Assembly (NCBI RefSeq): GCF_007971525.1
Contig: NZ_CP042437.1
Coordinates: 496,001-560,000, forward strand
Direction: 5' to 3'
DNA from: Mucilaginibacter ginsenosidivorax
GTDB taxonomy: Bacteria > Bacteroidota > Bacteroidia > Sphingobacteriales > Sphingobacteriaceae
DNA: 64,000 nt
Shown one piece after another: positions 9,837 through 19,798 of the stretch. The notes under the pieces were generated by a model. The model worked only from the letters and a program-made list of their open reading frames with translations. It was not told the origin of the DNA and made no database searches. How positions within the stretch are numbered: position 1 is the stretch's first letter; every line of letters begins with the position of its first letter. The translations under genes were made by a program, and so were the position numbers.

Positions 9837-11426
9837 TTAATAATATGGTACTGGTGGTTGTGCCAATTTAGGGTCACTGGTCAACTCTGATGACGGAATT
9901 GGCAACGTGAATGAGCTGATAGTTGCCGGCAGCGTAGATGGCAGCGCAGTGGTGTCCCTTTTTGCTGTTTTCGTTGCAGGGTCATAAGTAAACGAAATGC
10001 GGCCGTGAGTGGCATCCTGATCATTAAGAAACTTCACAGCATTAGCCGGATCGTAGTAAGAATACCTAACCAGATCTATCCAATATTGTCCTTCAAAAGC
10101 CAGTTCAACTCTTCTCTCCGTACGCAGCAAGGCAGGGGTTACCGCAGTAACAATATCCACGCCGGCCCTTGCCCGCACTTTATTAAAATAGGTTAGCGCA
10201 TCACCATCGCTCGTAGTAGCATTATTGCCCAAAATAGCTTCGGCATATACCAAATACACATCGGCCAATCTAAGAATTGCATTGTGTTCGATGGATGACC
10301 ACGTATCCATTGTTGGCGAATTGTTATCTTTCTCGTTACCAATAATGTGCTTTTTAAGGCCCGTACCCGTCGCCTTATAGCCACCGCCGGCAGCATTCAA
10401 TTCAGGATAAAAATCTCCGTTGAGCATAATAGTGGCCTTGCGCCTTACCGTATCCTTTGCAGAATACATCCGGTATAAATCATAGGTTGGCTGTAAGGGT
10501 TGCCATCCACCTTGCTTTTGAGGAAGTATATCCGCGCTTGGTGAAAAATAAGTTTGCATATTGTTGCCATTTCCATAGCCTACACCAGCAGCCCATTGAA
10601 GGGAAAATAAGGATTCCTGATTATCGTTGTTTTGCGCCTTGAAAAGGTCGGCATAGTTGGGAAGCAAGTCTAACCCGCTATTTTTACATACGTTGCCCGC
10701 ATACTTTTTAGCACTGTCAAGCAGGGCCTGGTCGCGGCTGCCACTTTTGCCTAAACCTGCCATGGTTAAATACACTTTACCCAGCATTCCCTGCGCCGAC
10801 CAGGTAGTTACCCGGCCTTTTTCATCAGTTTTTGGAAGGTTTTGCGCTGCGAAGGTTAAGTCTTTAGCAACGAATTTATAAACATCTGAAACGATATTAC
10901 GATTAAGCAGCGGATCTTTGATCAGTTTGCTGTTATCTTCAACAATGGGCACCGCTCCCCAATACACCGCCAGGTGATAATAAGCAACGGCACGAATAAA
11001 TTTTGCCTCAGCTATCGCCGCATTTTTGTCTGTTGCCGAAATTGACGAAGACGCCTGCTGCTGGATGGCATTGATAACACCATTGCTTTGCGCTATAACA
11101 TTGTACAAGCCAACCCAGCCATTGGTCACCAGACCATTTTGCGCGGTAATAGTGCGTGTAAAAAGCTGTACTAAATCGTTACTATACTGAAAGCTGCCGG
11201 TGCCGCTCAATACGTCGCCAAGCGGTAACCAGGCACCATTGTTCCATTGCCACCACTCCGAACCACCGTAAAGACTTGCCGTAGCCAGGCGTAAATCGGA
11301 GGTGGTTTTGTAAAAATTAAGAGAACTTATCTGCGAGTTGGACGGACGGTCCAAAAAACTCTTTTTACATCCGGCTACTGCTGCTGCACATAGCAGGATG
11401 ATGATAATTTTGTGAATTGATTTCAT
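9837..11426 (-). CDS. SusD/RagB family glycan-binding lipoprotein (PUL 1)
   Basis: 529 residues with a lipobox VAGC (Cys20). Standard SusD layout: an N-terminal SusD-like region with AKFIRAVAYYHLAVYWGAVPIV (a TPR helix, near 140), and a C-terminal RagB/SusD domain with RLADVYLVYAEAILG and the closing ERRVELAFEGQYWIDLVRY. It forms the lid over the SusC pore and binds the oligosaccharide. It sits 31 nt downstream of SusC and 23 nt upstream of the SGBP gene. Confidence 0.97.
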   Translation of the reverse strand: MKSIHKIIIILLCAAAVAGCKKSFLDRPSNSQISSLNFYKTTSDLRLATASLYGGSEWWQWNNGAWLPLGDVLSGTGSFQYSNDLVQLFTRTITAQNGLVTNGWVGLYNVIAQSNGVINAIQQQASSSISATDKNAAIAEAKFIRAVAYYHLAVYWGAVPIVEDNSKLIKDPLLNRNIVSDVYKFVAKDLTFAAQNLPKTDEKGRVTTWSAQGMLGKVYLTMAGLGKSGSRDQALLDSAKKYAGNVCKNSGLDLLPNYADLFKAQNNDNQESLFSLQWAAGVGYGNGNNMQTYFSPSADILPQKQGGWQPLQPTYDLYRMYSAKDTVRRKATIMLNGDFYPELNAAGGGYKATGTGLKKHIIGNEKDNNSPTMDTWSSIEHNAILRLADVYLVYAEAILGNNATTSDGDALTYFNKVRARAGVDIVTAVTPALLRTERRVELAFEGQYWIDLVRYSYYDPANAVKFLNDQDATHGRISFTYDPATKTAKRDTTALPSTLPATISSFTLPIPSSELTSDPKLAQPPVPYY

Positions 11427-11457
11427 AAACGTATATTTTTAATCGGTGATCGTTTTA

Positions 11458-14400
11458 TTATTTCAGGGTTATGTTTGCACCAATAGTAAATACTCTTGGC
11501 TGCGGATAATAACCGCTGTCCCAACCTGCCTGAAGCGGGTTCCACGAACCTATCTCTGGATCCATGCCTTTATATTTTGTAATGATAAATGCATTGGATA
11601 CATTGGCATACACCCTAACAGAACTCACAGATATTTTGGATAGTAGACTTTCTGACAACCGGTAACCCAGGGTGATATTTTTGCACCTCAGGAACGATCC
11701 ATCCTCGATCATCAAACTATTAGGACGGTTATTGCCGTTGGTATTGTCATTTCTCACGCCTACAATTGTTGTATTCGGGTTGGTAACATATACATTGTTA
11801 ACATCGGATGAAGAGCCGTTAGGATCAACCATAGCCAGTTTTGCATAATTTAATACCGATGTAAAATAGGTAGTATGGTTTTGCGGATCGGATTGCTGTA
11901 TAGCCATTTGATTGAACACCTTGTTGCCATAACTGCCGCTGAAGAAAATATTCAGATCAAAATTTTTGTAGTTAAATGTATTATTGATACCATACTGGAA
12001 TTTGGGTATGGGGGAGCCCAAAAAGGTTTGATCTTTTGAGTCGATAACACCGTCGCCGTTCAAATCCTTGAACATACGGTCGCCGTACCAAATACCACCG
12101 CCCGCTGGAGAAATTGGATAAGGGTTACCGCTTTGATCAGCAGGCCGGGCATGGTTTTGAAAATCAGATGGTTTTGCAAAAATCCCGTCAAATACATAGC
12201 CGTAAAATTCGCCAATGGGCTGGCCCACTGTTGTTTTTTCAATTATATCGTTAATTACATAAGATTTCTGGCTTAAGTTGGCCTGGTCTCCTCCTGCACC
12301 TAAGTAGGTTACTTTATTGTTGTTTCGCGATATGGTAAAAGCAGTTTTCCAAGTAAAATTTTTAGAAGTAATATTGGTAGAGTTGATTTGGAAGTCAAAC
12401 CCTTTGTTGCTTAGCGAGCCGACATTGGCATAAGGCGCTTGCATAGATCCCGGCCCATAACCCGCAACAGTACCGGTGTATCCCGGAAGTGGCACCTGTA
12501 ATAAAAGGCCGTTTGTTTCGCGGTCGTAAACGTCTAATGAAAAACCTAATCGCCCGTTCCAGAACGATCCGTCGATCCCGGCACTGTAATAATCTGTTTT
12601 TTCCCACTTTACAGACGGATTTGCCAAATTGTTTTGAAACTGCGCTGTACCTGATAAACCATTTGCCACCGATGCAAGTTGGGTTACAAACGTATTGCCC
12701 GGTATGCCTTGATTGTTGGTAAGGCCATAACCGAGTCTCAACTTCAATTCATTTATACTCTTCACGCTTTTCAAAAATGTCTCGTTATTAATTTTCCAGG
12801 CAAATCCACCTGAATAGGTAGTAACCCAACGATTACCAGCTGGAAAATTTGAGGAACCATCGTTTCGTAAATTGCCGGTTAGCAGATATTTATCATCCCA
12901 TGAAAAATTGACACGGCCGAAATAGGATTCCTGTGCAGAGCCGCCAGTGGGGTTTGAATTTGAATTATCGCCCGAGTTTGTGGCCGTGGTAGCATCACCC
13001 GCATTAATGGCCTGCACATTGTTTGAAGGGAAATTCCTTCGCGCACCGCCAAGATTTTCAAAAGTACTCTCCTGCGATTCATGCCCCGCTAAGGCATCAA
13101 CATGAAATTTATTGAAATTATGGCTATAAGTTAAAAAATTGCGTATTACTATATAAAAATTTTGGCCAGCGGCAGAGGAACCGAAGTTAGGGCTGGCAGT
13201 ACCCTTACCAAAACTATAAGTTGGTGAAAACCTATCTTCCGTATTAAAATCGAAATTACCCGATAACTCATTTCGCAGCGACAGATCTTTAGTAAATTGT
13301 ACTTCGGCATACACATTTCCGAATATTTGATTCCTTCTTTTTAGGTCTTTGACAATTTGGGCTAATGCCACCGGGTTGGCAACAGGTTGTACCCAACCGT
13401 TGGGGTCGGTAACACCACCAAAGGAACCATCACCGTTTTTTACCGGAACATCGGGAGTAATACTTAGTGCGGTGCTAATTACATTACTGGCGGTTGAATT
13501 TACATTTTCATTAATATGCGCTAATTGAAGGCTGGTCCCTATTTTTAGCCAATCAGTGGTTTTGTTATCTAAATTCAGCCTTAACGAGTATCTTTTAAAA
13601 TCAGATCCAAGGGCTATCCCTTCCTGGTCAAAATACGAGGTTGATAGTAAATATTGGGTTCTGGCATCCCCGCCGCTTACCGTAAGCGTGTGATTCATCA
13701 TCGGAGCTTTCCGGAACAATTCTTTTTGCCAATCGGTACCAGGGCCTAAATATTGGGGATTGGCAAATTCGGGCCTGGCATCGAAGCCCCAGGCAACGGC
13801 CCGTGCATTAATAAAAGTAGCAAGCTGTGGCAAATTTACTGTGGGGAGCCGCTTGGCTATTTCCTGGTAACCGGTATAAAAATCATAGGTTATCCGTGGT
13901 GGGCCGGCTTTGCCCCTTTTTGTAGTGATAACCACTACGCCATTGGTTGCCTGCGAACCGTATATGGCTGTTGCCGAAGCATCCTTCAATACATCTATTG
14001 ATTCAATTTCGGCAGGATTGATGCTATTTAATGGATTTGAACCGTTGCCGGGGTCGGAAACCGGGGGGATAATAATACCATCTATCACATACAGAGGCGA
14101 ATTGGAGCCGGTTATTGACGACACGCCACGTATTTGAATAGATACACCGCCACCGGGCTGGCCCGACACTTGTTGAACCACAACCCCTGCAACCTTACCC
14201 TGCAAGGCCTGATCAAAAGTAGTTGGTTGCGTTTGGCGTAAATCGGTTCCCGATATTGAACTTATAGCCCCTGTAACGTCTTTTCTTCGTGCCTTAGCAT
14301 AACCAATGACAACAACCTCATTTAAGTTGCTTGATGTTGAATTAAGCCTTACGTTAATTACACCGGCTTGTTTAACAGCTACTTCCCGTGGCGCAAAACC

Positions 14401-14649
14401 TAAAAAATTAAAAACAAGCACCTTGCCTGGCTCAGCTGCTATGGTATAGCCACCATCAATGCCTGATATAGTCCCCAGGCTCGTCCCCTTAACTTTAATG
14501 CTTGCGCCTGGTATTGGCTGGCCATCGTCGGCGCTTGTTATTTTACCCGTAATGTTTACGGTTTGTGCTTGGGCAGAAAAATAAAGCAATATGCCCGTGA
14601 TAATTAATGAAATTTGGTATTTCACTCTTTTTTGTAAATTTTTATCCAT
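11458..14649 (-). CDS. SusC/RagA TonB-dependent oligosaccharide transporter (PUL 1)
   Basis: 1063 residues. Signal peptide about 1-29, carboxypeptidase-regulatory-like domain about 31-112 (ITGKITSADDGQPIPGASIK), plug domain about 120-240 with the SusC/RagA signature IYGSQATNGVVVITTKRG, then a 22-strand beta-barrel with an aromatic C-terminus. It imports glycan fragments across the outer membrane with energy from TonB-ExbBD. It is the first gene of the main operon; a leader of several hundred bases holds a conserved element (14885-15060) shared with two other genes of the locus. The regulator gene lies directly upstream. Confidence 0.97.
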   Translation of the reverse strand: MDKNLQKRVKYQISLIITGILLYFSAQAQTVNITGKITSADDGQPIPGASIKVKGTSLGTISGIDGGYTIAAEPGKVLVFNFLGFAPREVAVKQAGVINVRLNSTSSNLNEVVVIGYAKARRKDVTGAISSISGTDLRQTQPTTFDQALQGKVAGVVVQQVSGQPGGGVSIQIRGVSSITGSNSPLYVIDGIIIPPVSDPGNGSNPLNSINPAEIESIDVLKDASATAIYGSQATNGVVVITTKRGKAGPPRITYDFYTGYQEIAKRLPTVNLPQLATFINARAVAWGFDARPEFANPQYLGPGTDWQKELFRKAPMMNHTLTVSGGDARTQYLLSTSYFDQEGIALGSDFKRYSLRLNLDNKTTDWLKIGTSLQLAHINENVNSTASNVISTALSITPDVPVKNGDGSFGGVTDPNGWVQPVANPVALAQIVKDLKRRNQIFGNVYAEVQFTKDLSLRNELSGNFDFNTEDRFSPTYSFGKGTASPNFGSSAAGQNFYIVIRNFLTYSHNFNKFHVDALAGHESQESTFENLGGARRNFPSNNVQAINAGDATTATNSGDNSNSNPTGGSAQESYFGRVNFSWDDKYLLTGNLRNDGSSNFPAGNRWVTTYSGGFAWKINNETFLKSVKSINELKLRLGYGLTNNQGIPGNTFVTQLASVANGLSGTAQFQNNLANPSVKWEKTDYYSAGIDGSFWNGRLGFSLDVYDRETNGLLLQVPLPGYTGTVAGYGPGSMQAPYANVGSLSNKGFDFQINSTNITSKNFTWKTAFTISRNNNKVTYLGAGGDQANLSQKSYVINDIIEKTTVGQPIGEFYGYVFDGIFAKPSDFQNHARPADQSGNPYPISPAGGGIWYGDRMFKDLNGDGVIDSKDQTFLGSPIPKFQYGINNTFNYKNFDLNIFFSGSYGNKVFNQMAIQQSDPQNHTTYFTSVLNYAKLAMVDPNGSSSDVNNVYVTNPNTTIVGVRNDNTNGNNRPNSLMIEDGSFLRCKNITLGYRLSESLLSKISVSSVRVYANVSNAFIITKYKGMDPEIGSWNPLQAGWDSGYYPQPRVFTIGANITLK

Positions 14650-14884
14650 CTGGTAATAGGATTTTAAGGTTTGATAATTGGTTCATAGTTCTTTTTGGTT
14701 AGTGCTTAATTGGTTTTTCTCTCATTCATAATTATTTTGTTATCGTACCTATTGGGATACCAATACTCAAAAACAACCTTCGGAAACTATTTTGTTGCTG
14801 GTTTCTTTACATGAAACGGCTGCCCGAACAATCAGTTAAAAACTTCAGGTGCAGCCAGACGCATGTTTACTAATTCAAAAAAAG
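14650..14884. other. Leader region of the SusC operon
   Basis: About 235 bases between the conserved promoter-like element and the SusC start. A/T-rich, without a credible ORF. I see no convincing TAnnTTTG box on the minus strand here, which fits a start of transcription farther upstream, inside 14885-15060, and a long 5' leader. Confidence 0.4.
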
Positions 14885-15060
14885 TTAACTACTGGTCCTA
14901 TTGGTTATTGGTGGAACATTGTTTAAAAGCAACGTCTTTAAATACATTACTTAAGCTTATATTCCGGAGGATGAAACTATGATAACTTAAAAAATGGGAG
15001 GTGGTAGAGTTGGGTAAAAATATAGACCAAATGTTCAAGCGAACACAACTATTTACAAAT
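14885..15060 (-). promoter_or_regulatory. Conserved promoter/operator element A upstream of SusC
   Basis: On the minus strand this stretch aligns base for base (one single-nt length difference over about 154 nt) with element B upstream of the carboxylesterase. The best-kept core is GCTTGAACATTTGGTC at 15040-15025, running into TATATTTTT. Element C upstream of the lectin-GH5 shares the TTGAACATTTxGT core and the pyrimidine-rich tract after it. The HTCS gene lies directly upstream (15231-19430), so I infer that this is its binding site plus promoter. The core is about 390 nt from the SusC ATG. Confidence 0.6.
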
Positions 15061-15230
15061 GAACCAATTACAAACAAAAAACCAAGCAATTATGCGTCGT
15101 ATTACTATAAAAACTTGTATTATAGTTTAAATCCCGCAGACATTTGTACCCCGGAATTTCGGGGACGATTGACTAATATTTAGAGCCAAACACGTAAATG
15201 GTTAACTGTGTTATAATGATATGGGTGTTA

Positions 15231-18200
15231 TTATTCTTCAGTTTCGGTCAGTTTCTTTTGACGAATAGAACTGATATAATATGAGGGAAGCATATTATAT
15301 TCCTCTTTAAATAGTTTTGTAAAATATTTGGGGGTGTTAAACCCTACTTCATAACAAATCTGGCTAATTGTCATCTGGCTGTTCTCAAGTAGATACACAG
15401 CTTTTTTAAGCCTGATAGAGCGAATAAATTCGACAGGCGACTTACCGGTAAGCATCAATACCTTACTATAAAGCGATCCGCGGCTCATGTTCATTTTGCG
15501 GCTTAATTCTTCTACCGAAAGACTGTCGTTTAAAATATTAAGTTCTATATATTCTACTATATTCCTTAACAGCTTCTCATCTTCGTTTTGTAAAGGCGTT
15601 TCCTGCAATTGCACATCCATTTGCTTTTTGTATGTACGTTTATAAGTATCCCGCAGCGTAAGGATGTTTTTAATTTTTGAGAGGAGTATTTCGAAATTAA
15701 AAGGTTTTGTCATGTAATCATTCGCGCCAATTTCCAATCCCTTTACCTGTTCGGCCTCGCCAGTCAATGCGGTTAGCAAAACAATGGGAATGTGCGACGT
15801 ACGCTTATCATTTTTTAGTTTTTTGCAAAGTTCAATTCCGGTCATTTCGGGCATGCTGATGTCACTAACAATAATGTCCGGATGTTGCGAAAGCGCCTTT
15901 TGCCAGCCTTCTCTTCCGTTCGAAGCTTCGATTAAAAAGAATATGTCCTTTAAATTGTCTTTCAGATAAAAACGAAAATCATCGTTATCCTCAACTAAAA
16001 GAACCACCGGCATTTTATTTATATGCTGCTGTTTGGATACCGCTTTATTTTCAGAATTAATGACGTCGTTAGGGCTTTCAATATCAACTTCATCTTCAAC
16101 TGGTAGTTCCATTGCCGCCCCGTCATAAATAATTACCGGCAGTTTAATAATAAAACAGCTGCCATGATCCGGTTCGCTTTCCACTGTTATTTCTCCTCCA
16201 TGCATCTTCACAAACTCATGTGTAATAGCCAGGCCGATGCCGCTGCCTTGATTAATCATCGACTGCGGAATGTCATGTTGAAAAAAACGCTCGAAAATTT
16301 TACTATGTTTTTCAGGCGGAATGCCAATACCGGTGTCGATCACTTTTATTTCAAGAAAAACATCACTATCGCACAGCTTATCCACATTAAGTAAAACGCT
16401 TACCTGACCACCAGTCGGGGTAAATTTAAAGGCATTTGATATCAGGTTAAACAGTATCCTTTCTATCTTATCATGATCAAAACTGGTAAACATGGAATTA
16501 ACCGTAGTGTCAAATACAAAATCAATCTCTTTTTCTTCGGCAATATCTTTAAATGACATGCTTATTTCGCTGATAAACTTCACAATATCGCCGGGCTTGC
16601 TATGCAGCTTCAACTCCTGAACTTCCATCTTACGAAAATCAAGCAGCTGATTTACCAGATTTAATAGGCGCCTGGCATTTTTTCTTACCATGTTCAGCTG
16701 TTGTTTCTGTTCCTGGTCAGCCCGGGTAAGCATTTTATCAACAGGCGCCATGATTAATGACAGCGGCGTCCTGAACTCGTGGCTTACGTTGGTCAAAAAT
16801 TTTGTTTTCAGTTGGTCGAGCTCCTGCATACGTTTAACCTCCTGACGCTCCTGTTCTATTAGTAATTTTGCCTCCTGTTTTTCTTTTTCAACGGCAAACT
16901 GCCTTCTTATTTTTTGTATACCTCTTTGCCGGATAAGCAACAGTATACCCAGGAACACCACCAGGTAAACAACATAAGCTAAAGTTGATTTCCAGAATGG
17001 TGGCAATACTTTGATCCTTAACCAAATGTAATTCGGATTCCATACGCCCTCCGAATTGGATGCCCGTACCTTAAGTACATAATCTCCCCCATCAAGATTA
17101 GTATAATTAGCTTTTCGTGTTCTGTTATCCGCATTTACCCACCCTTTGTCAAATCCCTCCAACGTATACTGATATTTTGTTTTTCCGGGATTGAAAAAAT
17201 CAAGGGCGGCAAATTCTATCGAGAAAACATTTTCATTGTGATTAAGTATAATACTTTGAGTTAACGATATAGATTTTGATAGCACCACATGTCCATTAAC
17301 CGGCTCGTTGGCTGATATACTTTTATTAAATAATTGAAAATCGGTAAATATTAATTGCGGCTTATTGTTATTGGGTTCTAAGCTCTTAGGGTCAAAAATA
17401 TTAAAGCCATCAACACCTCCGAATATCAATTCACCCCTATGTGTTTTTAAAGCGGAATTCGAATTAAATTCACGGCCCTGCAAGCCATCGGTTTCGTCAA
17501 AGTTTTCGAGGTGAAAATTAAAACCATTTGCCTTTGGTGTTAAGGTAATGCGGCTCAACCCATTTGAGGTACTCACCCATACCCTTCCATTATTATCCTC
17601 CAGCGTATTCGATATAGGATTTGCAGGGAGCCCATTTTTTTTTGTGAGCGATGTAAAAATTTTTGTATTGGGATTAAAAACACTCAACCCACCTGCTGTT
17701 GCTATCCACATCAAACCACGACTATCCTCATTAATATTGTTTATGGCATTGTAGACTAAATTATTGCCATTACTCCCATTTGAGTTATAATGAACTACTC
17801 CTTTCCCATTTTTCAATATAACGTCGATACCATAATACCCTCCGGTCCATACATTGCCACGCCTATCTTCAAACAAGGCTGATATCATCGGCGACCTGAT
17901 ATCGCTCTGTTTAAAAGGGTGATAGAATACCTTTTTAGACCGGTCGAAAATTTCAAGTCCGCCTGCAAATGTCCCTATCCAAAAACGGTGCGACGAGTCT
18001 TCCAAAATGGTCCACACCCTGTCATCAGCAATACTGGTGGCTACTTTATCATTGTGTTTGTAATGAGTAAATTTTGTACCATCAAAACAGTCAAGCCCGC
18101 CAAAATAGGTACCTATCCACAATTTTTGATCATGGTCAAGATATAGGTCGAGAATAATATCACTACTTAAACTATTCGCGTTTCGCGTATCGTGTTTATA

Positions 18201-19430
18201 TTGGGTAAACTTGCCTGTTTTGCGGTTAAAATAAATCAGCCCTCCCCCATTGGTGCCAATCCACAGGTTTCCCTGTTTGTCTTCAATAAATTTGTAAACA
18301 TCGTTAAAGCTTAAACTGCCGGGATCTGAAGCAAAATGCCTGTAGAGGGGAAACCTGATGATGTTTTTATGGTAATAACTTACCCCCTTTTTTAAAGTAC
18401 CCGCCCACACAATACCTAAAACGTCCTTATAGAGCATTGCACTATTTTGTTTTAACGATGTGGGGTCGTCTTCCCGGTTTAGCAGGTAAGTAATTTTAAA
18501 ATTCTTTTTATCCAGTACATTTATGCCACCATGATCGGTGCCAATCCATATCAAGCCATCGTCAACCTGGATGACACTGGTTACGGCGTTCACTTTCAGC
18601 TTTGCTCCTGCCGATTCCTTGTCAATATGCAGCAAAGTACTGGTTGAAGGCTTGTAGTAAAATATCCCTGCCCCAACGTATGGTTCATAAAACCACAACT
18701 CATTATCGCCATCAACTGTTAAAGAATATGCTCCGTTTTTATTATGGGTCACCTTATTAAAAACATCCGTATGGTAGCTAATTTTGTTACGCTTAACATC
18801 AAACATTTCAACCGTGCCCTCACTGTAAACAATCCATACGTTGCCTTGGGTATCGGTTGTAATATCAGAAATAGAGCTTGAGTACAATGATGGAATAGAG
18901 TTAACATCGTGGTAATAGCGTTTTGTTCGCTTGCTTAAGGTATTATATTTATAAATACCAGAATCGGGAACCAAAAACCAAAAATCGGCAGGGCTGGTTT
19001 TCACTATTTTAAAGACATTCGGATAACCGGGAAGCTTTAAAGAACGGAGTAGCGGCTGCATGTCACTGCTAAACTGCTCCGTTTTGGGGTCATAAAAACA
19101 AAAACCATTGCGGGTATTTATCCATAGTTTTTTATCAGGGCCTTCAAAAATTCTAACTACGATATCGTCGTTAATAGATCCCTTACGGTTTTCGTCATGC
19201 TTAAACACTTTAAAGGTATAACCGTCATAACGGTTGAGGCCTGATGCGGTGCCGAACCACATAAAACCTTCAGAATCTCTAATTATGCTATTTACCTGGT
19301 TGTGCGATAGGCCATCCCCTATATCAAGGTGTGAGAAACGGAGCTGACTGCTTTGGCCAAAAACATTGTTACATATCGAGATTAATGTAACGGTAAGAAG
19401 ATAGTAATATTTTAGGCGAATAGAGATCAT
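15231..19430 (-). CDS. Hybrid two-component system sensor/regulator (HTCS) of PUL 1
   Basis: 1399 residues. Signal peptide about 1-25; two-component propeller repeats from about 35 to 740 (many DxxGxxWIGT..G units); a Y_Y_Y domain near 745-815; one membrane helix near 820-840; a HisKA domain with the phospho-acceptor His884 in NVSHEFRTPLSL; HATPase with VIDTGIGIPPE; a receiver domain with Asp1190 in VSDISMPEMTG and the KPF loop; and a C-terminal AraC-type helix-turn-helix (about 1295-1395). All functions lie in one inner-membrane protein: the periplasmic propeller senses an oligosaccharide and the AraC domain activates PUL promoters. It is transcribed alone, from a likely promoter at 19525-19532. 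Confidence 0.97.
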   Translation of the reverse strand: MISIRLKYYYLLTVTLISICNNVFGQSSQLRFSHLDIGDGLSHNQVNSIIRDSEGFMWFGTASGLNRYDGYTFKVFKHDENRKGSINDDIVVRIFEGPDKKLWINTRNGFCFYDPKTEQFSSDMQPLLRSLKLPGYPNVFKIVKTSPADFWFLVPDSGIYKYNTLSKRTKRYYHDVNSIPSLYSSSISDITTDTQGNVWIVYSEGTVEMFDVKRNKISYHTDVFNKVTHNKNGAYSLTVDGDNELWFYEPYVGAGIFYYKPSTSTLLHIDKESAGAKLKVNAVTSVIQVDDGLIWIGTDHGGINVLDKKNFKITYLLNREDDPTSLKQNSAMLYKDVLGIVWAGTLKKGVSYYHKNIIRFPLYRHFASDPGSLSFNDVYKFIEDKQGNLWIGTNGGGLIYFNRKTGKFTQYKHDTRNANSLSSDIILDLYLDHDQKLWIGTYFGGLDCFDGTKFTHYKHNDKVATSIADDRVWTILEDSSHRFWIGTFAGGLEIFDRSKKVFYHPFKQSDIRSPMISALFEDRRGNVWTGGYYGIDVILKNGKGVVHYNSNGSNGNNLVYNAINNINEDSRGLMWIATAGGLSVFNPNTKIFTSLTKKNGLPANPISNTLEDNNGRVWVSTSNGLSRITLTPKANGFNFHLENFDETDGLQGREFNSNSALKTHRGELIFGGVDGFNIFDPKSLEPNNNKPQLIFTDFQLFNKSISANEPVNGHVVLSKSISLTQSIILNHNENVFSIEFAALDFFNPGKTKYQYTLEGFDKGWVNADNRTRKANYTNLDGGDYVLKVRASNSEGVWNPNYIWLRIKVLPPFWKSTLAYVVYLVVFLGILLLIRQRGIQKIRRQFAVEKEKQEAKLLIEQERQEVKRMQELDQLKTKFLTNVSHEFRTPLSLIMAPVDKMLTRADQEQKQQLNMVRKNARRLLNLVNQLLDFRKMEVQELKLHSKPGDIVKFISEISMSFKDIAEEKEIDFVFDTTVNSMFTSFDHDKIERILFNLISNAFKFTPTGGQVSVLLNVDKLCDSDVFLEIKVIDTGIGIPPEKHSKIFERFFQHDIPQSMINQGSGIGLAITHEFVKMHGGEITVESEPDHGSCFIIKLPVIIYDGAAMELPVEDEVDIESPNDVINSENKAVSKQQHINKMPVVLLVEDNDDFRFYLKDNLKDIFFLIEASNGREGWQKALSQHPDIIVSDISMPEMTGIELCKKLKNDKRTSHIPIVLLTALTGEAEQVKGLEIGANDYMTKPFNFEILLSKIKNILTLRDTYKRTYKKQMDVQLQETPLQNEDEKLLRNIVEYIELNILNDSLSVEELSRKMNMSRGSLYSKVLMLTGKSPVEFIRSIRLKKAVYLLENSQMTISQICYEVGFNTPKYFTKLFKEEYNMLPSYYISSIRQKKLTETEE

Positions 19431-19524
19431 TATTGGGACCCAAAATCAAAAAAATGATTTTAAAAGTCAGTACACTAAGGTAATATTAATATTACTTAAA
19501 CAGACAATTTATTACAAATAAAAT

Positions 19525-19532
19525 CAAAGATA
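19525..19532 (-). promoter_or_regulatory. Likely -7 box of the HTCS promoter
   Basis: TATCTTTG on the minus strand matches the Bacteroidota -7 consensus TAnnTTTG, about 95 nt upstream of the HTCS ATG. The -33 region (GGTTTTAACC) is only a weak match to TTTG. Confidence 0.45.
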
Positions 19533-19576
19533 CCGAAGTTACCTTAACAGGTTAAAACCTGGCTTATTTTAATAAA

Positions 19577-19727
19577 AAATGCGTCCGTATCTCACCCCGG
19601 ACGCATTGACCGGTCATTTTTAAGCAAATCAGCCTATACTGCGATAGCTTAAAAACGCGCCCGTATCGCACCCCGGACGCGTTGACCTGCCTTTCTTCAA
19701 CTAAATCACAGTTATTGTGATATCTTA
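19577..19727 (-). repeat. Tandem duplicated hairpin unit (two about 75-bp copies)
   Basis: Two imperfect direct copies, about 19577-19650 and 19651-19727. Each holds a hairpin: copy 1 has a perfect 9-bp stem (ATGCGTCCG/CGGACGCAT) and copy 2 a 9-bp stem with one mismatch (ACGCGCCCG/CGGACGCGT). One stem pair differs by a compensating change (T-A to C-G), and the 10-nt loop is nearly identical. On the minus strand both stems are followed by T runs, so they can act as terminators for the lectin-GH5 gene that ends at 19799. Each copy also keeps a TTAAG-TATC segment beside the hairpin. Confidence 0.7.
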
Positions 19728-19798
19728 ACTATGTTCTAAACCATACTATTCGCAATTTTTAAACAAATCGTTTAAATTGATTTTCGTCGGTTTGTATG

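Larger units (their letters stand above)
19431..19798. other. Gap between HTCS and lectin-GH5
   Basis: Holds the HTCS promoter box and the tandem hairpins. No ORF is supported. A palindromic GGTTACCTT-like segment around 19535-19560 could be an operator but is short. Confidence 0.4.
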
